Assembly (NCBI GenBank): GCA_024919175.1
Contig: CP103804.1
Span: 3,596,001-3,660,000 of the forward strand
From: Clostridioides difficile
GTDB lineage: Bacteria > Bacillota > Clostridia > Peptostreptococcales > Peptostreptococcaceae
Length of the DNA: 64,000 bases
Direction: 5' to 3'
Part shown: positions 35,977 through 45,562 of the stretch, piece by piece
Layout: each line of letters starts with the position of its first letter
How positions within the stretch are numbered: position 1 is the first letter of the stretch
Notes under the pieces: model-generated
What the model was told of the DNA's origin: nothing
Seen by the model: only the letters and a program-made list of their open reading frames with translations
The model's database searches: none
Position numbers and translations under genes: made by a program

Positions 35977-37452
35977 TTATTTTATAACAAGTATTGTATC
36001 TAGGTTTTTATCTTGCATATCAGTCAAATATGCATTACTCTTTTTTAAAAAAATAATATACTCCATAATTTCTTTTGTTATTAACTCCCCTGGAGTAACA
36101 ATTGGTATGCCTGGTGGGTATGCCATTATTGATTCTCCACAAATTCTACCTATACATGACCTAATTTCTATGCTTTCTTTAGATGCATAAAAAGCTTCTC
36201 GAGGATTAAGTTCAATAGTTGGATTTATTTGAATCATATTAAACTCATTTAACTTGGTTTCTTTTCTATAAGTTTTTTCAATTATAGAGAGAGCCTTGAC
36301 CAATCTATCAATATCTGATTTGTTAGTTCCAATAGACACAAGTGCTAAGATATTATACAAATCTCCTAATTCTACTTGAATTGAAAACTTTTTGTACAAT
36401 AAATCATACACTTCAAAACCAGTTAAATTTAACCCTTTTACATTTATACACAATTTAGTTTCATCTATAAATTTAACACCTTTTCTTTTTAATATTTCAG
36501 TAGACAAAACATCTATTCCATCTATTTTATTTAATCTAGCTTTTGCGTATCTAGATAAATTTAATGCTTTTGATAATTGTTCTTCTCCATTTTCAACTAG
36601 GTTAACTCTCGCTCCATCTATACTTGCCATAAGCAAATAAGATGCAGATGTAGACTGTAACATATTGATTGACTGAAGTACTTTTTCAACTCTTATATTT
36701 TCTCTATTCAATAGAAGTGCTGAAGATTGTGTCAATGCCCCTCCAGTTTTATGTATACTTACAGCTACCATATCTGCTCCTAAACTTATTGCAGAAGGAG
36801 GTAAATCTAAATGAAAAGGAAAATGAGCACCATGAGCTTCATCTACTAACACTAAAAGATTATTTTTATGGCATAATTCTATTATGTTCTCAAGGTCTGC
36901 ACAAGCACCATAATAAGTTGGGTTAAGTAAAAATAAAGCTTTTATATCGCAATTTTTTTCTATTTCCTCTTTAACTTTCTCAAGAGTAATATTTAGACTT
37001 ATACCTAGTTGCTCATCAAATTCTGGTTGTATAAATATTGGTATTCCTCCACAAAGTATTAAAGCATTTATTACTGACTTATGAATATTTCTTGGGAGCA
37101 ATACTTTTTCTCCTGGATTTATTACACTTAAAATCATTGCATGTATTGCTTGTGTAGTACCATTAGTTATAAAGAATGCTTCATCAGCCATATACGCCTG
37201 TGCTAATAAATCTTGTGCATTTTTTATGACTCCAGTTGGATTAGATACATTATCCATAGTGGGTGATGAGTTTATATCCATTTTCATGAGATTTTCACCT
37301 AGATATTTATTTAATATATCTACACCTCTATTTTTCACATGTCCAGGTACATCAAAACAAGCTATATCTCTTTTCGAATATTCTTTTAATGATTCCAATA
37401 ATGGAGCACATTCATAGCTCAATTCAACTGCATTTGCGAACTCACTGTCCAT
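35977..37452 (-). CDS. speA: Arginine decarboxylase (Orn/Lys/Arg decarboxylase fold I)
   Basis: A 491-residue fold-type I decarboxylase with the PLP lysine K235 in SIHKTGGALTQSS and DEAHGAH at 204-210. The family covers arginine, lysine and ornithine decarboxylases; the neighbouring agmatinase makes arginine the likely substrate. First gene of the operon: arginine to agmatine (SpeA), to putrescine (SpeB), then to spermidine (SpeD, SpeE). The ribosome site GAGGGG is about 14 bases from the ATG, rather far. Confidence 0.9.
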   Translation of the reverse strand: MDSEFANAVELSYECAPLLESLKEYSKRDIACFDVPGHVKNRGVDILNKYLGENLMKMDINSSPTMDNVSNPTGVIKNAQDLLAQAYMADEAFFITNGTTQAIHAMILSVINPGEKVLLPRNIHKSVINALILCGGIPIFIQPEFDEQLGISLNITLEKVKEEIEKNCDIKALFLLNPTYYGACADLENIIELCHKNNLLVLVDEAHGAHFPFHLDLPPSAISLGADMVAVSIHKTGGALTQSSALLLNRENIRVEKVLQSINMLQSTSASYLLMASIDGARVNLVENGEEQLSKALNLSRYAKARLNKIDGIDVLSTEILKRKGVKFIDETKLCINVKGLNLTGFEVYDLLYKKFSIQVELGDLYNILALVSIGTNKSDIDRLVKALSIIEKTYRKETKLNEFNMIQINPTIELNPREAFYASKESIEIRSCIGRICGESIMAYPPGIPIVTPGELITKEIMEYIIFLKKSNAYLTDMQDKNLDTILVIK

Positions 37453-37946
37453 GACTTTAAATTCATCCCCTCTCTATATTCTAATATTTTAATTGTCTTT
37501 ATTATTATTTTTATTTATTATTTCTATTTTTTATTTTTACTTTTATTAAACTCATGATATTTATTATATTAACAAACAAGTCTTTTTACAAGTATTTTTT
37601 TATTTAGCATCAAAAACTCATACCTTAGTGTTATCAATATTTATAAACTTTTATATTTTTTATTGTTTATATTAATTTTTTTATAAATTAGTATTTGTAA
37701 ACTTTCTTATTTTTAGTTGATTTTATATTTTTATTTTTCCCAAGTTTTACTAACGCTTTAAGTTTAATATTTTTAATTCGTATGTATTCTATTACTAAAC
37801 TTTTATACTATTTTTATTTTATATATTAAAATCTATAGTTTAGTGTAGCTAAATAATTTTCATATTTATACATTTAAAATTTTTATAAAAATTATTAAAA
37901 TTTAATCTAGTTCTATAGAATAAATTCTATTTGTACAAACAAAAAC
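37453..37946. other. AT-rich intergenic region upstream of speA
   Basis: About 490 bases of low-GC sequence with many T tracts and no good reading frame. It must hold the promoter of the spe operon, but no single -35/-10 pair is outstanding and no known riboswitch motif was recognised. Confidence 0.45.
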
Positions 37947-37972
37947 AGAGTAGTAAATAAATTCACTACTCT
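37947..37972 (-). terminator. Terminator of the second MATE gene
   Basis: An 8-bp perfect stem (37947-37954 with 37965-37972) lies 28 bases past the stop and is followed on the minus strand by GTTTTTG. Confidence 0.75.
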
Positions 37973-37999
37973 AGATAAATAATTTATAGTCTCATAATA

Positions 38000-39304
38000 T
38001 TATAGACTTATAGCATTTTTTGTGCATTCCTTTATATTTGCTACTTTGCTCATAATTAGAACTGTCAAGAGTTCTGAAACAGCCATACTTACCCATATTC
38101 CATTTACTCCAAATAACTTAGAAAAAACAAGTAGTATAATTGGTAACAGTAAGATTGAACGTAAAACACCTATAATATTAGAATGTACTGGCATTTCTAT
38201 CGCTTGATAATACATTATTGTGGTTAAATTTTTTCCAATCATAAGATATGCTAAATTAGCCATATTAAGTGCAACATAGGCCATTAAAATAATTTCTTTA
38301 TCACTCGTAAATATTTTTATAATTTCTTTTCCAAATAAAAAACATATTACTGTAAATATTATAGACACAAAAAAACTCATTTTTGTTGCCATATTATAAT
38401 ATCCTAACATTTTTTTACTTTCTTTAGAGCCAAAGTTATAGCTTATAAGTGGTTGAACACCTAAGGTTATCCCCATTAAGAGATTATAAATATTAGTAGT
38501 TACATAGTTTACTACAGCATAAGCAGAAAGACCTACATCTCCAACAACTCTTGTTAAAACTATATTATGTGCAAGTATAATTATTGAAAAAGCACTTTCT
38601 GCAAAGAAGGAAGGAAATCCTATATTAAATAATTCTTTTAAAACATCCTTTTCTATCTTTGCTGCCCCAAAAGATAACTTACCTTTTTTAAATACAAAAT
38701 GAGGTAACATTATTATAAGTGTAGATAGTTGACCTAGCCCACTTGCAATTGCTGCACTTTTTACACCAAACCCAAGTTTAAATATAAATATATAATTTAA
38801 AGTTATATGAAATATTGTTCCTGACACAGTAGCTAGCATAGCAAGTTTTGGTCTTCCATCATTTCTTAAAAAACTACAAAAAACAAGACCTAGCAAATTT
38901 GGGAGACAGAAAACAGCATAAAATGTTAAGTATTCAGAAGATAATCCGACTAAACCTTCTGTTGCTCCCATAATTTTAACTATGTGCTCTGAAAAAAGTA
39001 TACAAATTATTGTAAGAGATAAACTACCTATTATTAAGATTTTTATTACTTGCCTAAATATATTTACAGCTCTTTTCTCATCTCCAAAACCAAAATTTTT
39101 CGAAACTAGTGCTCCTCCTCCAACTGCCATCAAACTGGACAAGCCTAAAAATACCATTACAAGAGGCATCACTATACTAACAGCTGTAAGTGCTGAATCG
39201 CCTAGTCCTTTCCCCAAAAATATTCCATCTAATATTGTATTAAATGATGATACAAACATAGCAAGAGCTGATGGTATAGCATACTCCAAAAATTTTTTTG
39301 CCAT
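38000..39304 (-). CDS. MATE-family efflux transporter next to a MerR regulator
   Basis: A 434-residue, roughly 12-helix MATE transporter (SFNTILDGIFLGKGLG in helix 1; GVQPLISYNFGSKESKK in the centre). The frame opens six codons upstream, but the GGGAGGT site falls between that ATG and the one at 39304, which was chosen. Its promoter has the 19-base spacer typical of MerR targets, and the MerR gene is directly upstream on the same strand. It probably exports a compound sensed by that regulator. Confidence 0.88.
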   Translation of the reverse strand: MAKKFLEYAIPSALAMFVSSFNTILDGIFLGKGLGDSALTAVSIVMPLVMVFLGLSSLMAVGGGALVSKNFGFGDEKRAVNIFRQVIKILIIGSLSLTIICILFSEHIVKIMGATEGLVGLSSEYLTFYAVFCLPNLLGLVFCSFLRNDGRPKLAMLATVSGTIFHITLNYIFIFKLGFGVKSAAIASGLGQLSTLIIMLPHFVFKKGKLSFGAAKIEKDVLKELFNIGFPSFFAESAFSIIILAHNIVLTRVVGDVGLSAYAVVNYVTTNIYNLLMGITLGVQPLISYNFGSKESKKMLGYYNMATKMSFFVSIIFTVICFLFGKEIIKIFTSDKEIILMAYVALNMANLAYLMIGKNLTTIMYYQAIEMPVHSNIIGVLRSILLLPIILLVFSKLFGVNGIWVSMAVSELLTVLIMSKVANIKECTKNAISL

Positions 39305-39357
39305 TAAAAATCTACCTCCCATAGATTATTATAATAAATATTATTTTACTATATAAA

Positions 39358-39388
39358 ATACTAATATATCCTCTGAGGGGAGAGTCAA
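39358..39388 (-). promoter_or_regulatory. MerR-type promoter of the MATE gene (19-base spacer)
   Basis: On the minus strand TTGACT (39388-39383) is followed by 19 bases, beginning CTCCCCTCAGAGG, and TAGTAT (39363-39358). Multidrug-type MerR regulators act on promoters whose 19-base spacer carries a dyad close to the -35 box, exactly as here. It begins 12 bases after the MerR stop. Confidence 0.7.
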
Positions 39389-39400
39389 GTTTTTTGTATA

Positions 39401-40213
39401 CTATTTTTTTCTTATTTCTAATTGAACTAAAGTCTTTTCTTTTGTGTCTGAATCCACTCTAGAAAGCATCCATATTTCATTAAAATTTCCAACAAGTTCT
39501 ATATTATTATTCTTTGCATAATCTATTATTTTTTTATAATAATCATATGCGTTATTCCAATTATCATCATATATAATTGTTAAATATTCACCTGCTGGTA
39601 AAGTATGCTCATTCTCATATTCTTCTCTTTCTGTGAAATCTACTATATAATCATATAATAGTGCTTTACCTTCTTTAATTACTTTCTCATATGAAATACT
39701 ACCTGAAATTATAGGATATACATCATTATACCTATCTTGAATGTGTAAAATAATATGTCTCAGATACATCTCAAGTTCAACTTCATCCTTTGAGTTACAT
39801 TTATATAGATTTACTTTTCTTTCTTTATTGTATTTTATAAATACATTATTTAAATCATATTTTAACAATTCATTTACTTTAAATTCTATATCATTTAGAT
39901 AATTTTTCACATCTGATAGTTCTTTTATTTTATTTTCTATCATTTTATTTTGTCTATCAATTGTATTCATCATAGACTCAATTGAGCTATCTGAATCAAT
40001 TAATTTTTTTATATCTTCAAGAGCCATCCCCATAATCTTACAGTACTTAATTACATCTATACTCATAAACTGCTCTCTTGAATAATACCTATATTTATTT
40101 TCTTGATTTACATATGCTGGTTTTAATATACCTACTTTATCGTAGTATCTTAGAGTTTTTATTGATAAATCAAAAAGTTTAGACACTTCTCCTATTGAAA
40201 AATATGTTTTTAT
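39401..40213 (-). CDS. MerR-family regulator with drug-binding (GyrI-like) domain; unusual start
   Basis: An N-terminal MerR winged helix (YFSIGEVSKLFDLSIKTLRYYDKVGIL) is followed by a coiled-coil helix and a C-terminal effector domain of the BmrR/GyrI type. It should activate the MATE gene downstream by twisting its 19-base-spacer promoter. The only in-frame ATG is at 40240, but it lies at the predicted RNA start and lacks a ribosome site. A strong AAAGGGAGGGG lies just before an ATA codon at 40213, at normal spacing, so translation from AUA is suspected. If the ATG is used, the protein has nine more residues (279 in total). Confidence 0.8.
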   Translation of the reverse strand: MKTYFSIGEVSKLFDLSIKTLRYYDKVGILKPAYVNQENKYRYYSREQFMSIDVIKYCKIMGMALEDIKKLIDSDSSIESMMNTIDRQNKMIENKIKELSDVKNYLNDIEFKVNELLKYDLNNVFIKYNKERKVNLYKCNSKDEVELEMYLRHIILHIQDRYNDVYPIISGSISYEKVIKEGKALLYDYIVDFTEREEYENEHTLPAGEYLTIIYDDNWNNAYDYYKKIIDYAKNNNIELVGNFNEIWMLSRVDSDTKEKTLVQLEIRKK

Positions 40214-40244
40214 ATTATCCCCTCCCTTTATATTTTGCATTAAA

Positions 40245-40317
40245 ATAGTACTACATTAACCTGTAAATATCAATATAAAATTAGTTGTATTTTTAATTAA
40301 CTTTATATTGATATTTA
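40245..40317 (-). promoter_or_regulatory. Promoter and large inverted repeat upstream of the MerR gene
   Basis: On the minus strand TTGATA (40273-40268), 17 bases and TACTAT (40250-40245) form a promoter. A perfect 16-bp inverted repeat (40264-40279 with 40302-40317) overlaps its -35 box, with 22 bases between the arms. It may be an autoregulatory operator. Confidence 0.55.
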
Positions 40318-40360
40318 TAGATTAAAAATACTAAAATAATGATAGAATTATATAAAAAAT

Positions 40361-40386
40361 AAGAGAAGCTTTTAAAAGCTCCTCTT
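40361..40386 (-). terminator. Terminator overlapping the GntR-gene stop
   Basis: A stem of about 12 bp with one mismatch (40361-40373 with 40374-40386) includes the stop codon of the GntR gene and is followed on the minus strand by TTATTTTTT. Confidence 0.7.
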
Positions 40387-41023
40387 ATTCCATCTCTGCT
40401 ATAGGTATCGTTTTCCAATGTTTTCTTAAAATTGATTCAACATTTTCTGAATCCTTTGCTCTCATAAACTTCACTGCCTCAATATGTTGATTATTACTAT
40501 AAGTTAACATTTTATACAATTCTTCTTCATTGTCGCTAGTATATGACTTTGACATAAAATTATATCTAAGAGAGTTCAACATATTTATCAACACTTGATT
40601 ATCTGATTTTGCTATGTATATATCGTGAAATTCATTGCTTAGTTTTAAGTAGTTGTTATAATTTTTATACTTTATAGAGATAGCCATCATTTCTGTTAAC
40701 TCGTCCATTTTTATTAAATCTGATTCAGTTAAATTTTCTAAAGATGAAGAACCTGCTAACGCATCTAACACACCAATTACAGAATATGTGTCTAGTTTTT
40801 CCTTTTCCTGAAACTCTTTTACCACAAATCCCTTATTAGGTATCTTTTCTAGTAAATTTTCACCTGCCAACCTCGTTAGTGCTTCCCTTGCTGGTGTTCT
40901 ACTAACTCCAATAGAGTTACAAATTTCAGATTCAGTAATTCTCTGATTAGCTTCATACTCTCCATTTTGGATTTTTTTTGATATATAGTCATAGACTTGA
41001 GTTGTAAGTGGATCTACTTTCAT
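40385..41023 (-). CDS. GntR-family transcriptional regulator (FadR/FCD-like)
   Basis: A 212-residue regulator. The winged-helix DNA-binding part is at about 5-72 (ITESEICNSIGVSRTPAREALTRLAGENLL), and an all-helical FCD-type ligand domain follows (ELTEMMAISIKYK, NNQHIEAVKFMRAKD). FCD regulators often bind small organic acids and act as repressors. The frame opens five codons upstream, but that ATG is followed by the GGAGGAG ribosome site of the ATG at 41023, which was chosen. The target is unknown; no metabolic gene is adjacent in the same operon. A stem at 41061-41083 in its leader may be an operator. Confidence 0.85.
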   Translation of the reverse strand: MKVDPLTTQVYDYISKKIQNGEYEANQRITESEICNSIGVSRTPAREALTRLAGENLLEKIPNKGFVVKEFQEKEKLDTYSVIGVLDALAGSSSLENLTESDLIKMDELTEMMAISIKYKNYNNYLKLSNEFHDIYIAKSDNQVLINMLNSLRYNFMSKSYTSDNEEELYKMLTYSNNQHIEAVKFMRAKDSENVESILRKHWKTIPIAEME

Positions 41024-41185
41024 AAGACACTCCTCCATATTAAGATTATAAAAGTTAAATCTCCCTACAACTTCAGTAGAGAGGTTTTGTTTTATCTTAC
41101 TTATCTATATAATATCATACTTCTATATTTTTTACACTTCTTTGTAATATTTTGAAATACTAAAATTTTTATGATAATTTAAAAC

Positions 41186-41233
41186 AAAAATGTAGCAAAA
41201 CCTTTGATAAATCAAAATTTTTGCTACATTTTT
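41186..41233 (-). terminator. Terminator of the glycogen operon
   Basis: A stem of about 15 bp (41186-41200 with 41219-41233) lies just past the GH13 stop and carries T-runs on both strands. Confidence 0.8.
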
Positions 41234-41256
41234 ACTTTTAACTTAAATTGTTGTAT

Positions 41257-43122
41257 TTAAAATACACTAAAAATAATAAATGATTTAGAATCCATATGGA
41301 TTTTTAATTCATTGTTTTCTATCTGTATATTTTTATTTACATTTTTAAGATTATACTTTATAGGTATTTCCTCTATACAGCTACCTTGTATATTTAATGA
41401 TATATTTTCAGGATTGTTACTTCTGTTTATTAAAATTAGTATCTTATCATTATCTTCATTAAACCTTATAAATGCAAACACATTGTTATTTTTAGTATAT
41501 ATAAATTCTGTTTCCCCAGAGCTTAAAATTTTATTTTTATTTCTGATTTTTATAATATTTTTATAAAAACTCAACATATCTTCATCTTCATTTTTCCATG
41601 GATATGTTCTTCTATTGTCTGGGTCTACATCTCCACAAAGACCTGCCTCATCTCCGTAGTATATATATGGTACTCCTTCAAATGTCATTTGTGTGGCTAC
41701 AGCAAGTTTCATCAAATCTATATCATTATTTAATTCAGTTTTAGCTCTTGTAACATCATGTGTTCCAATTAAATTTAAATTAGACTTAAATGATTCTTTT
41801 GGATAATTTTCTTTAATTTGTATATATTTATTGCTAAGTTCATATGAATTAATTTCTCCTTTTAAAAAAGAAAACATATTATTTCTAAATGGATATCCCA
41901 TAACAGAATCTAATTCTTCACCTAATAAATAGCTTCTTCTTTGACCATAACTAATTTTATTTGAGGCATCTTCCCATACTTCCCCTATAAGTATCGAATC
42001 ATTATCAGCTTCTTTTAATTCCTTTTTCAGCTCTCTTATAAACTCCGTTGGCAGTTCATCTGCAACATCTAATCTCCATCCTTTAATCCCCATATTCATC
42101 CATTTATTTATGACACTATCCTTGTCATATATTATATAATCCATATAGCTTTTTTCTAATTCATTTGTATTTGGCAAGGTCTTTATATCCCACCAACTTT
42201 TATATTTATGAGGAAATTCTTCAAACATATACCATGAATAATATGGTGATTCTTCTGATTGATATGCACCTAAACTATCATAATTTCCATACATATTAAA
42301 ATACTCACTATCAGCTCCAGTATGACTAAAAACACCATCAAGTACTATTGATATATCTTTTTCTTTTGCTTTATCAATTAATTCTTTAAATGTGTCTTCA
42401 TCTCCAAACATGGGGTCAATCTTTTTATAATTTCCTGTGTCATATTTATGATTGCTAGAAGCTTCAAATATAGGACTTAGATATAGTATACTCACTCCTA
42501 ATTTTTTTAAATACCCAAGTTTATTAATTATTCCCCTTAAATTTCCACCATGAAAATCCCATCTTATAATATCCCCTCTACTATCCTTTATGTACATAGG
42601 TATATCTTCCCAATTTCCATATATAAAGCTGTTTTTTTTAGGATTATCAACCTTACCATTACGATTTCCATTATTAAATCTATCTACAAATATATGATAA
42701 AGTACTCCTTCTTTGTACCATGTTGGCACTTTAAAATCTTTATAAACAGTAATTTGATATTTATTGATATCATTATAATTATATTCACAAGAGTATCCAT
42801 TTTCTCTATTCTTTCCATAGAATACAGTTTTTTTCTCACCATCTATATCTACAATTACCTTAAAATAATAAAAATAGACACCTGTTATATCAAATTTTTC
42901 AACCTTACAATAAAAATACTTTCCAAGTGTATTATTGTTTAATTCTTCATTTAAAATTATTGTCTTTATTTCATCTTCTCTGTTTATTTCTAGGGAAATA
43001 GACTCAACATTATACCCTTCATTTACTTTAACATTAACTATCAACTCTTCATCAAATTTTAAAGCTCCAAACGGAGCCTTAAAATTTTTATCCCAAGAAT
43101 TATATTCTATTATATTTTGCAT
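41257..43122 (-). CDS. GH13 alpha-glucan hydrolase (neopullulanase/amylopullulanase-like)
   Basis: A 621-residue intracellular enzyme with no signal peptide. An N-terminal beta-sandwich (about 1-130) precedes the catalytic barrel. GH13 regions are DGVFSHTG (region I), GWRLDVADE (nucleophile D), LIGEVWEDA (acid/base E) and LIGTHDVTRA (transition-state D), plus a C-terminal beta domain. Last gene of glgC-D-A-P and 6 bases after glgP, so it probably debranches or trims stored glycogen. Whether it cuts alpha-1,6 or alpha-1,4 bonds cannot be told by eye. Confidence 0.88.
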   Translation of the reverse strand: MQNIIEYNSWDKNFKAPFGALKFDEELIVNVKVNEGYNVESISLEINREDEIKTIILNEELNNNTLGKYFYCKVEKFDITGVYFYYFKVIVDIDGEKKTVFYGKNRENGYSCEYNYNDINKYQITVYKDFKVPTWYKEGVLYHIFVDRFNNGNRNGKVDNPKKNSFIYGNWEDIPMYIKDSRGDIIRWDFHGGNLRGIINKLGYLKKLGVSILYLSPIFEASSNHKYDTGNYKKIDPMFGDEDTFKELIDKAKEKDISIVLDGVFSHTGADSEYFNMYGNYDSLGAYQSEESPYYSWYMFEEFPHKYKSWWDIKTLPNTNELEKSYMDYIIYDKDSVINKWMNMGIKGWRLDVADELPTEFIRELKKELKEADNDSILIGEVWEDASNKISYGQRRSYLLGEELDSVMGYPFRNNMFSFLKGEINSYELSNKYIQIKENYPKESFKSNLNLIGTHDVTRAKTELNNDIDLMKLAVATQMTFEGVPYIYYGDEAGLCGDVDPDNRRTYPWKNEDEDMLSFYKNIIKIRNKNKILSSGETEFIYTKNNNVFAFIRFNEDNDKILILINRSNNPENISLNIQGSCIEEIPIKYNLKNVNKNIQIENNELKIHMDSKSFIIFSVF

Positions 43123-43128
43123 TTATAA

Positions 43129-45549
43129 TCACACCCTTTTAAACCAAATGTCTTTTGCATATTCAGAAATTGTTCTATCAGAAGAAAAAAATCCTGAATT
43201 AGCTATATTAACCAAAGACATTGTATTCCATTTTTCTTTATCACGATATAGTTTGTTTATATTTGCCTGAGCTTGACCATAATTTTCAAAATCCCTCAAT
43301 ACAAAGTATTCATCATTGTAAGTGGTAAGTGAATTATAAATACTTCTACCTTCTTCACCTAGGTTAGGAATAAATCCATTTATTAAATCATCTACTACCC
43401 TTTTTATATTCATGTTAGAATGATACAAATCAAGTGAAGAATATCCACCAAACTTATTATAATTCAGTACTTGCTCTGCACTAAGTCCAAATAAAAACAT
43501 ATTTTCTTTTCCTACTTGTTCACATATTTCTACATTTGCACCATCTAATGTGGCTAAAGTTATAGCACCATTCATCATAAATTTCATATTGCTTGTTCCT
43601 GATGCTTCTTTTGTTGTTGTTGAAATTTGCTCACTCACATTTGCTGCTGGTATTATTATCTCTGCTAATGATACACCATAATTCTCTATAAACACTACTT
43701 TTAACTTGTCCTTTACTCTAACATCATTATTTATAGTACTTGCAACTGAATTTATAAATTTAATTATACATTTGGCTAAGTAATATCCTGGTGCAGCTTT
43801 TGCCCCAAATATAAAAGTTCTTGGGTCAATATTTAAATTAGGATTATCAAGCAATTCATGATATAAATGGAGCACATTAAAGATATTCAATAGTTGCCTT
43901 TTGTAAGCATGTAACCTCTTAACCTGAACATCAAATATAGAATTAGGGTCAATATTTAAATCGTATTTATCATTTATAAAATTTGCTAAATTTACTTTAT
44001 TATTGTATTTTATAGCATCAAGTCTTTTTAAAACAGAAGAGTCATTTTTAAATTTTTCAATATTCTTTAACTGTAAAGTATCTGTTTTCCATGAGTCACC
44101 AATTAAATCTGTTATTAAATTGCTAAGTTGAGGATTTGAACTTATAAGCCATCGTCTATGTGCAATTCCATTAGTTTTATTGTTGAATTTATTTGGTTCG
44201 TCTTGATAAAAATCTTTTAAAACTTCTGTTTCAAGAATTTGAGTATGAAGCTTAGCAACTCCATTTACACTGTGGCTTGTTACAATACATAAATTTGCCA
44301 TATTTATGTTGTCCCAATCTATTATACTCATTCTCCTTATTTTATCTTGGTCATATCCTTTATTATTTAATTCTTCTACATATCTTCTATTTATTTCTTC
44401 TATTATCATATAAATTCTTGGTAATAGCTCTTTCATCATACTTACTGGCCACTTTTCCATTGCTTCTGACATTATAGTATGATTAGTATAAGATACTGTT
44501 TTTTTAGTTATCTGCCATGCTTCATCCCAAGATAATCCCTCTTCATCAAGTAGAATTCTCATAAGTTCTGGTATACATAAGGTAGGATGTGTATCATTTA
44601 TATGAATTGCCACCTTATCAAATAAATTACTGATATTTAATTTATTCTTTTTATACTTCCTTATTATATCTTGTACACCTGCACTTACAAAGAAATACTC
44701 TTGCTTCAGTCTCAATAATTTTCCTGCATAATTTGAATCATCAGGATACAACACTTGTGAAATTTCTTCAGTATAATACTTGTGTTTTAAAGCTTCTTCA
44801 TAACTTCCTGAATAATTTAGAGCATTTGAAGTAAGTTCTCCAAAGTCTCTTTTTGGTATCTCACTTTTAAATAATCTTAAAGTATTGATACATTGATTTT
44901 GGTATCCGATTATTGGTATATCATAAGGCATTGCCATTACAGGAAGATAGTTTTTATGGACTACTTTTAAATGTATGCCTTCCTTAATCAACTCTACTTC
45001 TCCACCAAACTTCACCATTGTTGCTTCATTTGGTCTTACAGTCTCCCACGCATAACGTCCTTCTGTAAGCCAGTTATCAGGTACTTCGACCTGATAACCA
45101 TTTACAAATTTTTGTTCAAATAAACCGTATTTATATCTAATTCCATATCCTTGACCACTTATATTCAAAGATGCCATAGAATCTAAAAAACATGCTGCTA
45201 ATCTTCCAAGACCACCATTCCCTATAGCTGGGTCTACCTCAGCTTTGATTAAATCATCTAGGTTAATTCCTAATTCTAGTAATCCTTCTCTAACTTCTTC
45301 TTCAATATTTAAATTTAGTAAATTAGATTTTAATTGTCTTCCTATTAAAAACTCTAAACTAAAATAATAAACTTCTTTTTTCTTATCTAATTTTGTAGCA
45401 ACCCATTTTTTTGCTATTTCATCTTTCAGTAGACTACATAGTACATTTAACAATTGTTCATCAGTAGCTTCCTTGATAGACTGTGCATATAAGCTATACA
45501 TTTTCACTTCAAATTTTTGCTTGAATTTCTTTTTGCTTATTGTTACCAA
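43129..45549 (-). CDS. glgP: Glycogen/maltodextrin phosphorylase
   Basis: An 806-residue GT35 phosphorylase that releases glucose-1-phosphate from alpha-glucan. The PLP-lysine motif is EASGTSNMKFMMNGA in the C-terminal half; FNVKRLHAYKRQ-like (VQVKRLHAYKRQLLN) and NGGLGRLAACFLDS are present. The frame is open to a GTG at 45570, but the AAAGGAG site fits a TTG at 45549, giving a start MVTISKKK. With this start the gap to glgA is 13 bases. The operon also holds the synthetic genes, so storage and release are encoded together. Confidence 0.92.
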   Translation of the reverse strand: MVTISKKKFKQKFEVKMYSLYAQSIKEATDEQLLNVLCSLLKDEIAKKWVATKLDKKKEVYYFSLEFLIGRQLKSNLLNLNIEEEVREGLLELGINLDDLIKAEVDPAIGNGGLGRLAACFLDSMASLNISGQGYGIRYKYGLFEQKFVNGYQVEVPDNWLTEGRYAWETVRPNEATMVKFGGEVELIKEGIHLKVVHKNYLPVMAMPYDIPIIGYQNQCINTLRLFKSEIPKRDFGELTSNALNYSGSYEEALKHKYYTEEISQVLYPDDSNYAGKLLRLKQEYFFVSAGVQDIIRKYKKNKLNISNLFDKVAIHINDTHPTLCIPELMRILLDEEGLSWDEAWQITKKTVSYTNHTIMSEAMEKWPVSMMKELLPRIYMIIEEINRRYVEELNNKGYDQDKIRRMSIIDWDNINMANLCIVTSHSVNGVAKLHTQILETEVLKDFYQDEPNKFNNKTNGIAHRRWLISSNPQLSNLITDLIGDSWKTDTLQLKNIEKFKNDSSVLKRLDAIKYNNKVNLANFINDKYDLNIDPNSIFDVQVKRLHAYKRQLLNIFNVLHLYHELLDNPNLNIDPRTFIFGAKAAPGYYLAKCIIKFINSVASTINNDVRVKDKLKVVFIENYGVSLAEIIIPAANVSEQISTTTKEASGTSNMKFMMNGAITLATLDGANVEICEQVGKENMFLFGLSAEQVLNYNKFGGYSSLDLYHSNMNIKRVVDDLINGFIPNLGEEGRSIYNSLTTYNDEYFVLRDFENYGQAQANINKLYRDKEKWNTMSLVNIANSGFFSSDRTISEYAKDIWFKRV

Positions 45550-45562
45550 AAAAACCACTCCT

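Noticed and set aside
41061..41083. Stem in the GntR leader as a terminator
   Set aside because: The stem is only 8 bp with a wobble pair, and no T-run follows on the minus strand; at most an operator, mentioned under the gene.
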